Under the pieces are notes generated by a model. That model saw only the letters and a program-made list of their open reading frames with translations, made no database searches and had not been told where the DNA came from. This document shows, piece by piece, positions 34,260 through 43,571 of a stretch of DNA of 64,000 bases. This stretch comes from Mycolicibacterium austroafricanum. GTDB lineage: Bacteria; Actinomycetota; Actinomycetes; Mycobacteriales; Mycobacteriaceae. The stretch's first letter is position 1. The number at the start of each line of letters is the position of its first letter. A program made the position numbers and the translations under genes. The DNA is taken from the NCBI RefSeq assembly GCF_000612725.1, contig NZ_HG964457.1, forward strand, positions 62,001 to 126,000. The letters are read 5' to 3'.

Positions 34260-35038
34260 GCTGGGACAGCCGAGAAGGCGAGCTGACTCCTTCCGCCGCG
34301 CCGCCCTGGCTGGCCCCGCTCGTCGACCGACCCGGCGCCGTCAAGGACGCCTACCGTCGCCGCGTACCCGCCGAGGTGCTTGCCGCGCTGACGGCCGCCA
34401 ACGCGACGGCGGCGGTGACCGGCGCCCGCCGCGATGCCGCGGTGCTCGTGCTGTTCTCCGGTCCTCAGGAGGGTTCGCGCGGCACACTGCCCGACGACGC
34501 CGACCTGTTGGTGACGGTGCGGGCGTCGACGCTGCGCCATCACGCCGGGCAGGCCGCCTTTCCCGGCGGCGCCGCAGACCCGGGGGATCAGAGCCCGGTC
34601 CACACCGCGCTGCGGGAAGCCGCCGAGGAGACGGGAATCGAGGCCGGCCGGCTGCAGCCGCTGGCCACGCTGGAGAAGATGTTCATCCCGCCGTCGGGTT
34701 TCCACGTCGTGCCCGTGCTGGCGTACTCACCGGATCCCGGTCCGGTCGCCGTGGTCGACGAGTCCGAGACCGCCCTGGTCGCCCGCGTTCCGGTGCGCGC
34801 GTTCATCAATCCCGAAAACCGGATCATGGTGTACCGCCGCCAGAACACCCGCCGCGCGGCAGGCCCGGCGTTCCTGCTCAACCAGATGATGGTGTGGGGC
34901 TTCACCGGCCAGGTGATCGCGGCGATGCTGGACGTCGCGGGCTGGGCGGTGCCGTGGGAAAGCGACAAAGTGTACGAACTCGACGAGGCAATGGCGTTGC
35001 TGGACGCCGAGGGCAGCTACGGTGATGCGCAACGATGA
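34256..35038 (+). CDS. Nudix hydrolase, CoA pyrophosphatase type
   Basis: The 260-residue protein contains the Nudix box with the GGAADPGD and LREAAEETGI ends, and an upstream RHHAGQAAFPGG segment typical of CoA pyrophosphatases, which cleave CoA or oxidised CoA to 3',5'-ADP and 4'-phosphopantetheine. The GTG start overlaps the thioredoxin stop and its own stop overlaps marP (ATGA). Exact substrate is inference from the motif. Corresponds to Rv3672c. Confidence 0.9.
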   Translation: MSWDSREGELTPSAAPPWLAPLVDRPGAVKDAYRRRVPAEVLAALTAANATAAVTGARRDAAVLVLFSGPQEGSRGTLPDDADLLVTVRASTLRHHAGQAAFPGGAADPGDQSPVHTALREAAEETGIEAGRLQPLATLEKMFIPPSGFHVVPVLAYSPDPGPVAVVDESETALVARVPVRAFINPENRIMVYRRQNTRRAAGPAFLLNQMMVWGFTGQVIAAMLDVAGWAVPWESDKVYELDEAMALLDAEGSYGDAQR

Positions 35039-36228
35039 ACTCGTCACAGTGGCTTGATATCAGCATCCTGGCGTTGGCACTCATCGCCGCCATTTCCGGC
35101 TGGCGATCGGGGGCGCCGGGTTCCCTGCTGGCTCTGGTGGGGGTGGCGCTCGGCGCCGCGGCGGGGATCCTGCTGGCTCCGCACGTGGTGAGCCACATCA
35201 GCGGCCCCCGCACCAAGCTGTTCGTCACGTTGTTCCTGATCCTCGCGCTGGTCGTGATCGGTGAGATCGCCGGGGTGGTGCTCGGCCGGGCGGTGCGCGG
35301 AGCCATCCGCAGCCCCGGGCTGCGCGTCGCGGATTCCGTGGTCGGTGTGGCGCTTCAACTCGTGCTCGTGCTGACCGCGGCATGGCTGCTCGGCACGGCG
35401 CTGGTGTCCTCGCCGCAACCCAATCTGGCCGCCGCGGTCCAGGGTTCGAAGGTCATCGCCGAGGTCGACTCGGTCGCGCCCAGCTGGCTGCGATCGGTGC
35501 CGAACCGGCTCTCGGCGCTGTGGGAGACAGCAGGACTGCACGACGTACTCAAACCCTTCGGCCCGACCCCGGTCGCCGAGATCGACCCGCCGGACCCCTC
35601 GCTGGCGACTTCGCCGGTGGTCAACACGACGCGGTCGAGCGTGGTCAAGGTCCGCGGGGTCGCGCAGAGCTGCCAGAAGGTGCTGGAGGGCACCGGTTTC
35701 GTCGTCGCACCCAACCGGGTGATGTCCAACGCGCACGTGGTCGCCGGCTCCGACAGCGTCACCGTCGAGGTCGACGGCCAGACCTACGACGCGGGTGTGG
35801 TGTCCTACGACCCGAACGCCGACATCTCGATTCTCGACGTGCCCAACCTGCCGTCCGCCCCGCTGCAGTTCGTCGACGCGGAAGCGCAGCCGGGGACCGA
35901 CGGCATCGTGATGGGCTACCCGGGCGGCGGCGAGTTCACCGCCACCCCGGCACGGGTGCGGGAGGTCATCGAGCTCAACGGGCCCGACATCTACCGCTCC
36001 ACCACCGTCACCCGCGAGGTCTACACCATCAGAGGCACGGTGAAACAAGGCAATTCGGGCGGGCCGATGATCAACCGGCAGGGCCGGGTGCTCGGCGTGG
36101 TGTTCGGCGCCGCCGTCGACGACGTCGACACCGGGTTCGTGCTCACCGCGGACGAGGTGGCCAGGCAGATGGCCAAGGTGGGCAACGTCGAACGTGTCGC
36201 GACCGGAACCTGCATCAGCGCCGGCTAG
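35035..36228 (+). CDS. marP: Membrane-bound periplasmic serine protease MarP
   Basis: The 397-residue protein has about four N-terminal membrane helices (residues 8-125, CvpA-like) and a trypsin-like protease domain with catalytic His234 (SNAHVVAG), Asp263 (NADISILDV) and Ser341 (QGNSGGPM). Cys213 and Cys393 are placed for the disulfide described in the M. tuberculosis enzyme. MarP (Rv3671c) is required for acid resistance and works by processing cell-wall hydrolases such as RipA. ATGA overlap with the Nudix gene. Its TAG stop overlaps the stop of ephE on the other strand (CTAG). Confidence 0.95.
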   Translation: MNSSQWLDISILALALIAAISGWRSGAPGSLLALVGVALGAAAGILLAPHVVSHISGPRTKLFVTLFLILALVVIGEIAGVVLGRAVRGAIRSPGLRVADSVVGVALQLVLVLTAAWLLGTALVSSPQPNLAAAVQGSKVIAEVDSVAPSWLRSVPNRLSALWETAGLHDVLKPFGPTPVAEIDPPDPSLATSPVVNTTRSSVVKVRGVAQSCQKVLEGTGFVVAPNRVMSNAHVVAGSDSVTVEVDGQTYDAGVVSYDPNADISILDVPNLPSAPLQFVDAEAQPGTDGIVMGYPGGGEFTATPARVREVIELNGPDIYRSTTVTREVYTIRGTVKQGNSGGPMINRQGRVLGVVFGAAVDDVDTGFVLTADEVARQMAKVGNVERVATGTCISAG

Positions 36229-37184
36229 CCGTACACCTGGTTCAGGAAGCGCCGAAGCTGTTCGTTGACCGCCGCGGGTGCCTCCTCGTGGCTGAAATGC
36301 CCGGCGCCTTCGATCGAGACGTACCGGCCGTGCGGTGCGTAGCGTTGCGTCCGGTACACCGGGTCGGCCAGCACATACGGGTCCTGCTCGCCGCGCAGAT
36401 GCAGCACCGGAACCCCCAACGGCCGCTTCATCGAGCTCATGAACCGGCGACCCTCGGCACGCAGCTGGCTGCGCACCGCCCAGCGTTGGTACTCCAGGGC
36501 GCAGTGGGCCGCCGACGGGATCTGGATGGCGCGGCGCATGTGCCGGATTGATTCCGAGAAGTCTTCGCCGGCTTGCCATTTCGCACTGGAACGACTGCGC
36601 ACCAACCGCTCCAGCTCGGCGCCGTCGTCGCGGGTCAGCAGGCGCTCGGGCCGTATCGGCACCTGATACCGCAGCAGCGACGGCAACAGCGCCTGGCCCT
36701 GATCGCGGCGGGTCAGCGCCGAGGCCCGCAACGCCGCAGGGTGAGGGGAGCTGACGACAGCGATCGCCTGCACGACCCTCGGGTGCAGCACCGAGGTGGC
36801 CCAGCAGACCAGGCCGCCGTCGGCGTGACCCACCAGCGTGGCGGTGTTGTGGCCCAATGCGCGCACCAGACCAGCAGCGTCACCGGCCAGCGTCCAGCCG
36901 TCGTATCCGCGCGGTGGCTTGTCGCTGCCGCCGTACCCGCGCAGGTCGACGGCCACCACGCGGGCGCCCGTCAGGCCGGCCAACTGATGACGCCACGACC
37001 ACCAGAACGACCCGAACCCGTGCAGCAGGATGACCAGGGGCCGGTCCGTCAGGGGTTTCGATCGATCGTCGGCACCGGCCTGCCGTTCGGCCTCGACAAC
37101 GTGGAAGCGAATCCCGTTCGCGTGCACATCCAGATGGCGCCACGGCCCGCCGATGCGCACAACCGACGGATCGGGTCGGACCAT
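36225..37184 (-). CDS. ephE: Alpha/beta hydrolase, epoxide hydrolase-like
   Basis: The 319-residue protein is an alpha/beta hydrolase with HGFGSFWWSW as oxyanion segment (residues 55-64), an aspartate nucleophile Asp122 in VGHADGG, a later acidic residue in GEQDPYV and His in GAGHFSHEE. The Asp nucleophile points to an epoxide or haloalkane hydrolase rather than an esterase. The start ATG at 37184 overlaps the TAA of the upstream gene by one base. Corresponds to Rv3670 (EphE). Natural substrate unknown. Confidence 0.9.
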   Translation of the reverse strand: MVRPDPSVVRIGGPWRHLDVHANGIRFHVVEAERQAGADDRSKPLTDRPLVILLHGFGSFWWSWRHQLAGLTGARVVAVDLRGYGGSDKPPRGYDGWTLAGDAAGLVRALGHNTATLVGHADGGLVCWATSVLHPRVVQAIAVVSSPHPAALRASALTRRDQGQALLPSLLRYQVPIRPERLLTRDDGAELERLVRSRSSAKWQAGEDFSESIRHMRRAIQIPSAAHCALEYQRWAVRSQLRAEGRRFMSSMKRPLGVPVLHLRGEQDPYVLADPVYRTQRYAPHGRYVSIEGAGHFSHEEAPAAVNEQLRRFLNQVYG

Positions 37185-37690
37185 TACCAGCCTGACGGGT
37201 CTTTGGGCGGTGCCTGATCGCCGTTTGTGGTTGCGACGGACCTCTTGTCCGGGCCGGGTGTGAACGCCTCGGGGATCTCCCTGACCGTCTCGATGGTCTT
37301 CTGCGGGCCCCGGATCCGGCGCACCTTCAGATACCCGAACAGCGCCAGCAACCCGGTGAGCACGACCATGATCCCGAACACGATCAGATAGGACGCCCAC
37401 TTCCACAGCCAGTTGTCGAGCAGTTCGGCGAGGAAGAAGAAGAAAAAGAACGTCGAGTAGAACAGCACGACCAGCGCCCCGATGAAGAAGACACTTCCGG
37501 TCAGGCCCTTCTTGACGTCGCGGGTGATCTCGGCCTTGGCCAGCTCCACCTCGGCCCGCACCAGCGTCGAGACCTGAGCGGTCGCATCCTTGACCAGATC
37601 GCCGATCGACGGATCGGGCTTCGGAGCGTGAGGGTCCACCAGCGGTATCGACGTCACGGTGTTGGGCACGCCGTTTCTGCGATCGCTCAC
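37184..37690 (-). CDS. Phage holin family-type (DUF1469) membrane protein
   Basis: The 168-residue protein has an amphipathic N-terminal helix region (PSIGDLVKDATAQVSTLVRAE), two membrane helices (about 68-92 with a run of phenylalanines, and 98-120) and a charged C-terminus. This is the actinobacterial holin-superfamily III / YqjE type. The GTG at 37690 (MSDRRNGVPNT) is chosen over GTG at 37711 as closer to the expected length. Overlaps ephE by one base, so coupled. Corresponds to Rv3669. Function unknown. Confidence 0.82.
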   Translation of the reverse strand: MSDRRNGVPNTVTSIPLVDPHAPKPDPSIGDLVKDATAQVSTLVRAEVELAKAEITRDVKKGLTGSVFFIGALVVLFYSTFFFFFFLAELLDNWLWKWASYLIVFGIMVVLTGLLALFGYLKVRRIRGPQKTIETVREIPEAFTPGPDKRSVATTNGDQAPPKDPSGW

Positions 37691-37828
37691 GCCTGGCTTC
37701 CTTCCGGCCACTCTTCTCGGTCGCGTTCATGTTGCCACGTGGCGTCCCACGAAACGATTCCGGCCGAGGATAGACTGCCCGGGTTCCTTGGTAAGGCGGG
37801 TCGGGCTTTGGGATTGGGGAGTGACGTC

Positions 37829-38536
37829 TTGAGGATTAGCGGCCGCTCTGTGCCGGTCCGCGCGGCGATCCTGGCTCTGACCGCCCTGCTCACGCTCGCG
37901 ATCGTGCCCGCCCACGCCGCCACACCGGTACCCCTGGGCGGCGGCTCAGGGCTCGTCGTCAACGGCGAGACACTGTGCACGCTGACCGCCATCGGCACCG
38001 ACAACCAGGGCAGCCTGATCGGCTTCACCTCCGCGCACTGCGGCGGTCCCGGCGCCGTCGTCGCGGCCGAGGGCGCCGAGAACACGGGCCCCGTCGGGAC
38101 GATGGTCGCGGGCAACGACGTCCTCGACTACGCCGTGATCAAGTTCGACCCCGCCAGGGTCACGCCCGTCAACACCGTCAACGGTTTCCGCATCGACGGG
38201 CTGGGCCCGGATCCGCGATTCGGTGACGTCGCCTGCAAGCTCGGCCGCTCCACCGGCTACTCCTGCGGCGTCACCTGGGGACCGGGCCAGGAGCCCGGCA
38301 CCATCCTCAACCAGGTATGCGGGGGGCCGGGCGACTCGGGTGGCCCCGTCACCGTCAACAACCGACTGGTCGGCATGCTCCACGGCGCGTTCTCCGAAGA
38401 CCTCCCGACGTGCGTCGTCAAGTTCATCCCGCTGCACACTCCCGCGGTGACGATGTCGTTCAACACCCAGTTGGCCGACATCACCGCCAAGGGCAGGCCG
38501 GGCAGCGGCTTCGTGCCGGTCGGCGCGACGTACTGA
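37829..38536 (+). CDS. Secreted chymotrypsin-like serine protease
   Basis: The 235-residue protein has a signal peptide (basic start, hydrophobic residues about 11-26, cleavage near AHA-ATPV at 30/31) and a streptogrisin-like domain with His70 (TSAHCGG), Asp100 (LDYAVI) and Ser170 (GGPGDSGGPV). Cys pairs (50/71, 136/146 and 164/one near the end) fit disulfides. The TTG at 37829 is supported by GGGGAG seven bases upstream; a GTG at 37850 would shorten the signal peptide. Corresponds to Rv3668c. Substrate unknown. Confidence 0.9.
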   Translation: MRISGRSVPVRAAILALTALLTLAIVPAHAATPVPLGGGSGLVVNGETLCTLTAIGTDNQGSLIGFTSAHCGGPGAVVAAEGAENTGPVGTMVAGNDVLDYAVIKFDPARVTPVNTVNGFRIDGLGPDPRFGDVACKLGRSTGYSCGVTWGPGQEPGTILNQVCGGPGDSGGPVTVNNRLVGMLHGAFSEDLPTCVVKFIPLHTPAVTMSFNTQLADITAKGRPGSGFVPVGATY

Positions 38537-38537
38537 G

Positions 38538-38942
38538 TCAGGCAGGCGTGAACGGGCCCGTGTCGCTCACGCAGAACACGTTCCCGTCGATGTCCGCCAG
38601 CACGAGCCAGGTGACGCCGCCGGCAACCTGCTCGGCGACGACGGAGGCGCCGCGTTGCACCAGTGCCGCGGCGGTGGCGTGCGGGTCGACGGCGCCGAGG
38701 TCGAGATGGATGCGGTTCTTGCCCGGAGTGGGCGTCTCGACCTGCTGAAAGGCGAGGTTGATACCGCGCAGGCGCGGCGAGCGCACCACCCAGACGTGAT
38801 AGTCCTCGAAACCGTCCACCGTCCCGCCGAGGACCGCCGACCACCAGTCGGCCAGTACGGCGGCGCGGCTGGAGTCGACGGTGATGGTTCCCAGGAAGGG
38901 CTGTAGCCCGGCGTCGAGGGGACCGCCGGGTGCGGCACCCAC
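38538..38942 (-). CDS. VOC superfamily (glyoxalase-like) protein
   Basis: The 134-residue protein has the paired beta-alpha-beta-beta-beta units of the vicinal oxygen chelate fold (TITVDSSRAAVLADWWSAVLGG and RIHLDLGAVD ... WLVLADIDGNVFCV). The likely metal ligands include His78 or Asp80 in the second unit and the Glu/Asp near the end, but the set is incomplete, as in many DUF-type VOC proteins. GTG start at 38942 immediately follows the acsA stop, so it is probably translated from the acsA transcript. Function unknown. Confidence 0.85.
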   Translation of the reverse strand: MGAAPGGPLDAGLQPFLGTITVDSSRAAVLADWWSAVLGGTVDGFEDYHVWVVRSPRLRGINLAFQQVETPTPGKNRIHLDLGAVDPHATAAALVQRGASVVAEQVAGGVTWLVLADIDGNVFCVSDTGPFTPA

Positions 38943-40904
<1,962 letters not shown>

Positions 40905-40907
40905 GGT

Positions 40908-40923
40908 TGTGAGGGTAGTCACC
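40908..40923. promoter_or_regulatory. CRP-like operator in front of acsA
   Basis: TGTGA (40908-40912), GGGTAG and TCACC (40919-40923) match the mycobacterial CRP consensus TGTGA-N6-TCACA at 9 of 10 conserved positions. It lies 3 bp from the acsA start codon. Confidence 0.6.
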
Positions 40924-40998
40924 AAACGTTGCATTGACGTTGGCGGCTCACATTCAGCACTGCGGGCGGTGGTTGCGGCGCGACGAGCGTCGCGGCGG

Positions 40999-41047
40999 GA
41001 GCGCTCATCGGTGCCCTCTGCTCTTCGCGCGAGCGCTCATCGGTGCC
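40999..41047. repeat. Tandem 17-bp repeat, period 32 bp
   Basis: GAGCGCTCATCGGTGCC occurs at 40999-41015 and 41031-41047 with related CTTCGCGCGAGCG flanks. It resembles, in the reverse orientation, the repeat near ponA2 (27246-27302). It lies in the divergent acsA / conserved-hypothetical promoter region. Confidence 0.7.
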
Positions 41048-41087
41048 TCCTGCGCTTCGCCCGAGCGGTCGACTACCGTGTCCGGGC

Positions 41088-41834
41088 GTGACCCCCGATG
41101 ACCCGTTGGCCCCGCTGACGACGCTACCCGGGGTGGCCGAGGCCGGCGAGGAAGCGCGTGAGGCCCTGGGCAGGGCGCATCGTCATCGTGCCAATCTGCG
41201 CGGGTGGCCGAAGTCGGCTGCCGAGGCGTCGCTGCGCGCGGCGCGCGCATCGTCGGTGCTCGACGGCGGGCCCCTGCAATTCGCGAACGTCGATGACCGC
41301 GACCCGGTTCTGGCCGGCGCACTGCGGGTGGCCGAGGCGCTCGAAGGCGGGGAAGGCGCGCTGGTCGGCGTGTGGCGGCGGGCGCCGCTGCAGGCGATCG
41401 CCCGGCTACACGCGTTGGCTGCCGCCGATCTGGCCGACGGTGACACACTGGGGCGGCCGCGGCGAGACGAGGGAGTGGGACGGCGGTTGGAGCTGCTGGC
41501 CGACCTCGTAACCGGAGGGACCCGGGTGCCCGCGCCCGTGCTGGCCGCGGTCGCACACGGCGAGCTGCTGACGCTGGCGCCGTTCGGCACAGCCGACGGC
41601 GTCGTGGCGCGCGCGGTGTCGCGCCTCATCACGATCGCCAGTGGCCTGGATCCGCACGGGCTCGGCGTTCCCGAGGTGCACTGGATGCGGCGGTCCGGCG
41701 ACTACCGGGCTGCGGCGCGGGGGTTCGCGTCAGGGACGCCCGACGGCCTGGCGGCATGGCTGGTGCTCAGCAGCGAAGCGCTGCACGCGGGAGCAAGGGA
41801 AGCGCTCTCGATCGCGCAGGGCGCGTCGTCCTGA
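41088..41834 (+). CDS. Conserved hypothetical protein (Rv3662c-like)
   Basis: The 248-residue protein is alanine-rich and mostly helical (EAGEEAREALGRAHRHRANL, FANVDDRDPVLAGALRVAEAL). I do not recognise catalytic motifs. GTG at 41088 gives the N-terminus TPDDPLAPLTTLPGV. By position it corresponds to Rv3662c, next to the Ms1 RNA. It is convergent with the Ms1 gene, whose terminator lies about 38 bp beyond this stop. The dppABCD-type genes that I recall between acs and this gene in M. tuberculosis are absent here. Confidence 0.75.
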   Translation: MTPDDPLAPLTTLPGVAEAGEEAREALGRAHRHRANLRGWPKSAAEASLRAARASSVLDGGPLQFANVDDRDPVLAGALRVAEALEGGEGALVGVWRRAPLQAIARLHALAAADLADGDTLGRPRRDEGVGRRLELLADLVTGGTRVPAPVLAAVAHGELLTLAPFGTADGVVARAVSRLITIASGLDPHGLGVPEVHWMRRSGDYRAAARGFASGTPDGLAAWLVLSSEALHAGAREALSIAQGASS

Positions 41835-41871
41835 CATCCCGGCGGCCCGGAGCCCGGTGACTCCCTCCAGC

Positions 41872-42184
41872 AAACGAAGCGGGCGGCGACCCGAAGTGGT
41901 CCTGCGACCACATCGGCTCACCGCCCGCTAGCACGGGTCACCGGTTACCAGGCGTGCCGGTTGGGTTGCGTGGGTGGCCTCGGCGTCCCTGCGAACCGTT
42001 ACGACTGCAACCCCACCCAAGGGGTCGTCGTGGTCGTCCGATATCCGCAATTACGCAGGCCCGCAAACCTATTACCTTCTTCGCGGTATGTGCTCCGCGT
42101 GGGTTCCGGGACCCGTGCTAGGAGCCGAGATCGGGAGATCGAGCCTTCTCTTCCGGCTCGGCCTTGGCCTCACCCGGCTTCCGT
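41872..42184 (-). ncRNA. Ms1: Ms1 / MTS2823 RNA (RNA polymerase-binding sRNA)
   Basis: In M. tuberculosis and M. smegmatis the abundant, roughly 300-nt stationary-phase RNA MTS2823/Ms1, which binds core RNA polymerase, lies between the homologues of the two genes flanking this 462-bp gap. Here the gap has no coding frame. It does have a strong minus-strand promoter (42191-42219) and, 300 bp later, a terminator: stem AGCGGGCGG (41929-41921) with CCGCCCGCT (41886-41878), an inner GTGGTC/GACCAC hairpin and a TTCGTTTG tail. The predicted transcript is about 313 nt. Sequence homology to Ms1 itself was not tested. Confidence 0.8.
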
Positions 42185-42190
42185 GGTTCC

Positions 42191-42219
42191 TTTGTACTCC
42201 GTGACCGCGGTCACATCAA
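42191..42219 (-). promoter_or_regulatory. Ms1 promoter
   Basis: On the minus strand, TTGATG (42219-42214) and TACAAA (42196-42191) are separated by exactly 17 bp, predicting transcription start near 42184. Confidence 0.75.
42200..42215. promoter_or_regulatory. CRP-like operator in the Ms1 promoter spacer
   Basis: On the minus strand TGTGA-CCGCGG-TCACG spans 42215-42200, a near-perfect palindrome with 9 of 10 consensus positions. It lies between the -35 and -10 elements of the Ms1 promoter, a position usually associated with repression. Confidence 0.65.
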
Positions 42220-42296
42220 GGGCCAATAGGCCCGCGATCCCGGATCGTTACGCGGACCGGCCAGCAAGCGCGGTAGCTACCGGCAGGTAGCTTGTG

Positions 42297-43154
42297 TCAG
42301 AACGCGAACCGGCGCAGCAGCGAGTACGTCAGCGCCCCCGCTGCCAGCGCGCTCACCCCGACCGCGGCGGTGGTCGCGACGGCGGCTCCGGACGGGGCCG
42401 GCAAGCGGTCGCGCAGTGATACCGGCTTGGAGAACGTGCGGACCGGCCAGCCTCGCGCGGCGGCCTCCTTGCGCAACGTCCGGTCGGGATTGACCACGGT
42501 CGGATGCCCTACCGTCGCGAGCATCGGCAGGTCGGTGATCGAGTCGGAGTAGGCGTAGCAATGCTCGAGGGCGTAACCCTCGCGGTCGGCAAGCGCCAGA
42601 ATGGCTTCCGCTTTGCCTTCGCCGTAGCAGTAGAAGGCGATGTCGCCGGTGTACTTGCCGTCCTCGACCACCATGCGCGTGGCCATCGCGTGGGTGGCGC
42701 CGAGTGCGCGGGCGATCGGCGCGACGATCTCCTCCCCGGAGGCGGACACCACGACGACGTCGCGGCCGCAGAGCTTGTGGTCGGCGATGAGTTCCGCGGC
42801 CTCGGCGAACACCAGCGGGTCGACGATGTCGTGCAGCGTCTCCCCGACGATGGCCTTGATCTGTTCGACGTCCCATCCGGTGCACATGTTGGTGATGTAG
42901 GTGCGCATCCGATCCATCTGGTCGTGGTCGGCTCCCGACATCAGAAACAGGAATTGTGCATAGCTCGACTTCAGAACGGCGCGCCTATTGATAAGCCCTT
43001 GGCTGTAGAACGGTTTGCTGAAAGCTAATGTGCTCGATTTCGCGAGCACGGTTTTGTCGAGATCGAAGAAGGCTGCGGTACGTATCGGGCGGTCCGGCGG
43101 AGTCGGCGCGGGGGGCGTCTGGCTACCCCCGACCGCCGGGTCGGGTGAAGTCAC
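42297..43154 (-). CDS. HAD-superfamily phosphatase (SerB-like, HAD-IB)
   Basis: The 285-residue protein has the HAD nucleophile motif DLDKT (Asp31, Asp33), SASGEE (motif II) and the SDSITDLPML metal-binding motif, as in SerB-like HAD-IB phosphatases, then a C-terminal membrane helix (about 255-275). The GTG start at 43154 gives an N-terminal proline-rich leader. Corresponds to Rv3661, next to the 6C and Ms1 RNAs. Substrate unknown; the tail anchor suggests a membrane-associated substrate such as a phospholipid precursor. Confidence 0.9.
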   Translation of the reverse strand: MTSPDPAVGGSQTPPAPTPPDRPIRTAAFFDLDKTVLAKSSTLAFSKPFYSQGLINRRAVLKSSYAQFLFLMSGADHDQMDRMRTYITNMCTGWDVEQIKAIVGETLHDIVDPLVFAEAAELIADHKLCGRDVVVVSASGEEIVAPIARALGATHAMATRMVVEDGKYTGDIAFYCYGEGKAEAILALADREGYALEHCYAYSDSITDLPMLATVGHPTVVNPDRTLRKEAAARGWPVRTFSKPVSLRDRLPAPSGAAVATTAAVGVSALAAGALTYSLLRRFAF

Positions 43155-43277
43155 ATCGTCAGCATAGGCGTGTGCTGCGTGACAGACAGCCTCAGATTGT
43201 ACAAATTGGCAGTTCACGACACCTGTCTGCGACTGCATCTTTCCTGGTCCTCGGCGAAGTTGTTCCCATTTCGATAC

Positions 43278-43308
43278 TTGCGCTGGCCCTGTCTGGCGTG
43301 TGTATAGT
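43278..43308 (+). promoter_or_regulatory. 6C RNA promoter
   Basis: A strong -10 TATAGT (43303-43308) with TTGCGC (43278-43283) 19 bp upstream; the long spacer makes the -35 assignment approximate. Confidence 0.6.
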
Positions 43309-43314
43309 GGGCAT

Positions 43315-43410
43315 TACTCGGCTTATGCCGGGTGTGCATCAGCCCGACCCCCCGGGGCTGATACACGACGACCTCCGCCTCCTCCCCCCCTGGCGGGGGT
43401 CGTCCCTTTT
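43315..43410 (+). ncRNA. 6C small RNA (B11-type)
   Basis: The roughly 96-nt RNA has the two C-rich hairpins that define the actinobacterial 6C family. Hairpin 1 is ATCAGCCC/GGGGCTGAT (43338-43362) with exactly six C's in the loop (43348-43353). Hairpin 2 is ACGACCTCCGCC/GGCGGGGGTCGT (43368-43403) with a loop of TCCTCCCCCCCT, followed by CCCTTTT, and doubles as the terminator. In M. tuberculosis the homologous sRNA (B11) lies at the same place next to ssd, on the same strand as ssd, as here. 6C RNA pairs by its C-rich loops with G-rich mRNA sites. Confidence 0.88.
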
Positions 43411-43571
43411 CTGGGGTGTTTCGCCCGGCGGATAGATCAGCCAGTTCCCAGAAAGTTGCGGAACGCTGTTTTCGCCGAATCCCCGGGACGGTTGTCCACA
43501 GAGCCGAGTTGATCCACAGATTGCCGACACCACCCTGTTGACGGTCGTGGTGAGGCCTCAGGCTTGGGTTC

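Larger units (their letters stand above)
43155..43571. other. 417-bp intergenic region with 6C RNA
   Basis: The divergent gap between the HAD phosphatase and ssd genes contains the 6C RNA and its promoter and terminator (43278-43410). The remaining 43412-43571 holds the ssd promoter region and a TTGTCCACA sequence at 43492-43500. No coding frame is supported. Confidence 0.75.

Noticed and set aside
43412-43571. Replication origin suggested by a DnaA box
   Set aside because: One perfect box and one degenerate one, with no dnaA/dnaN neighbours.
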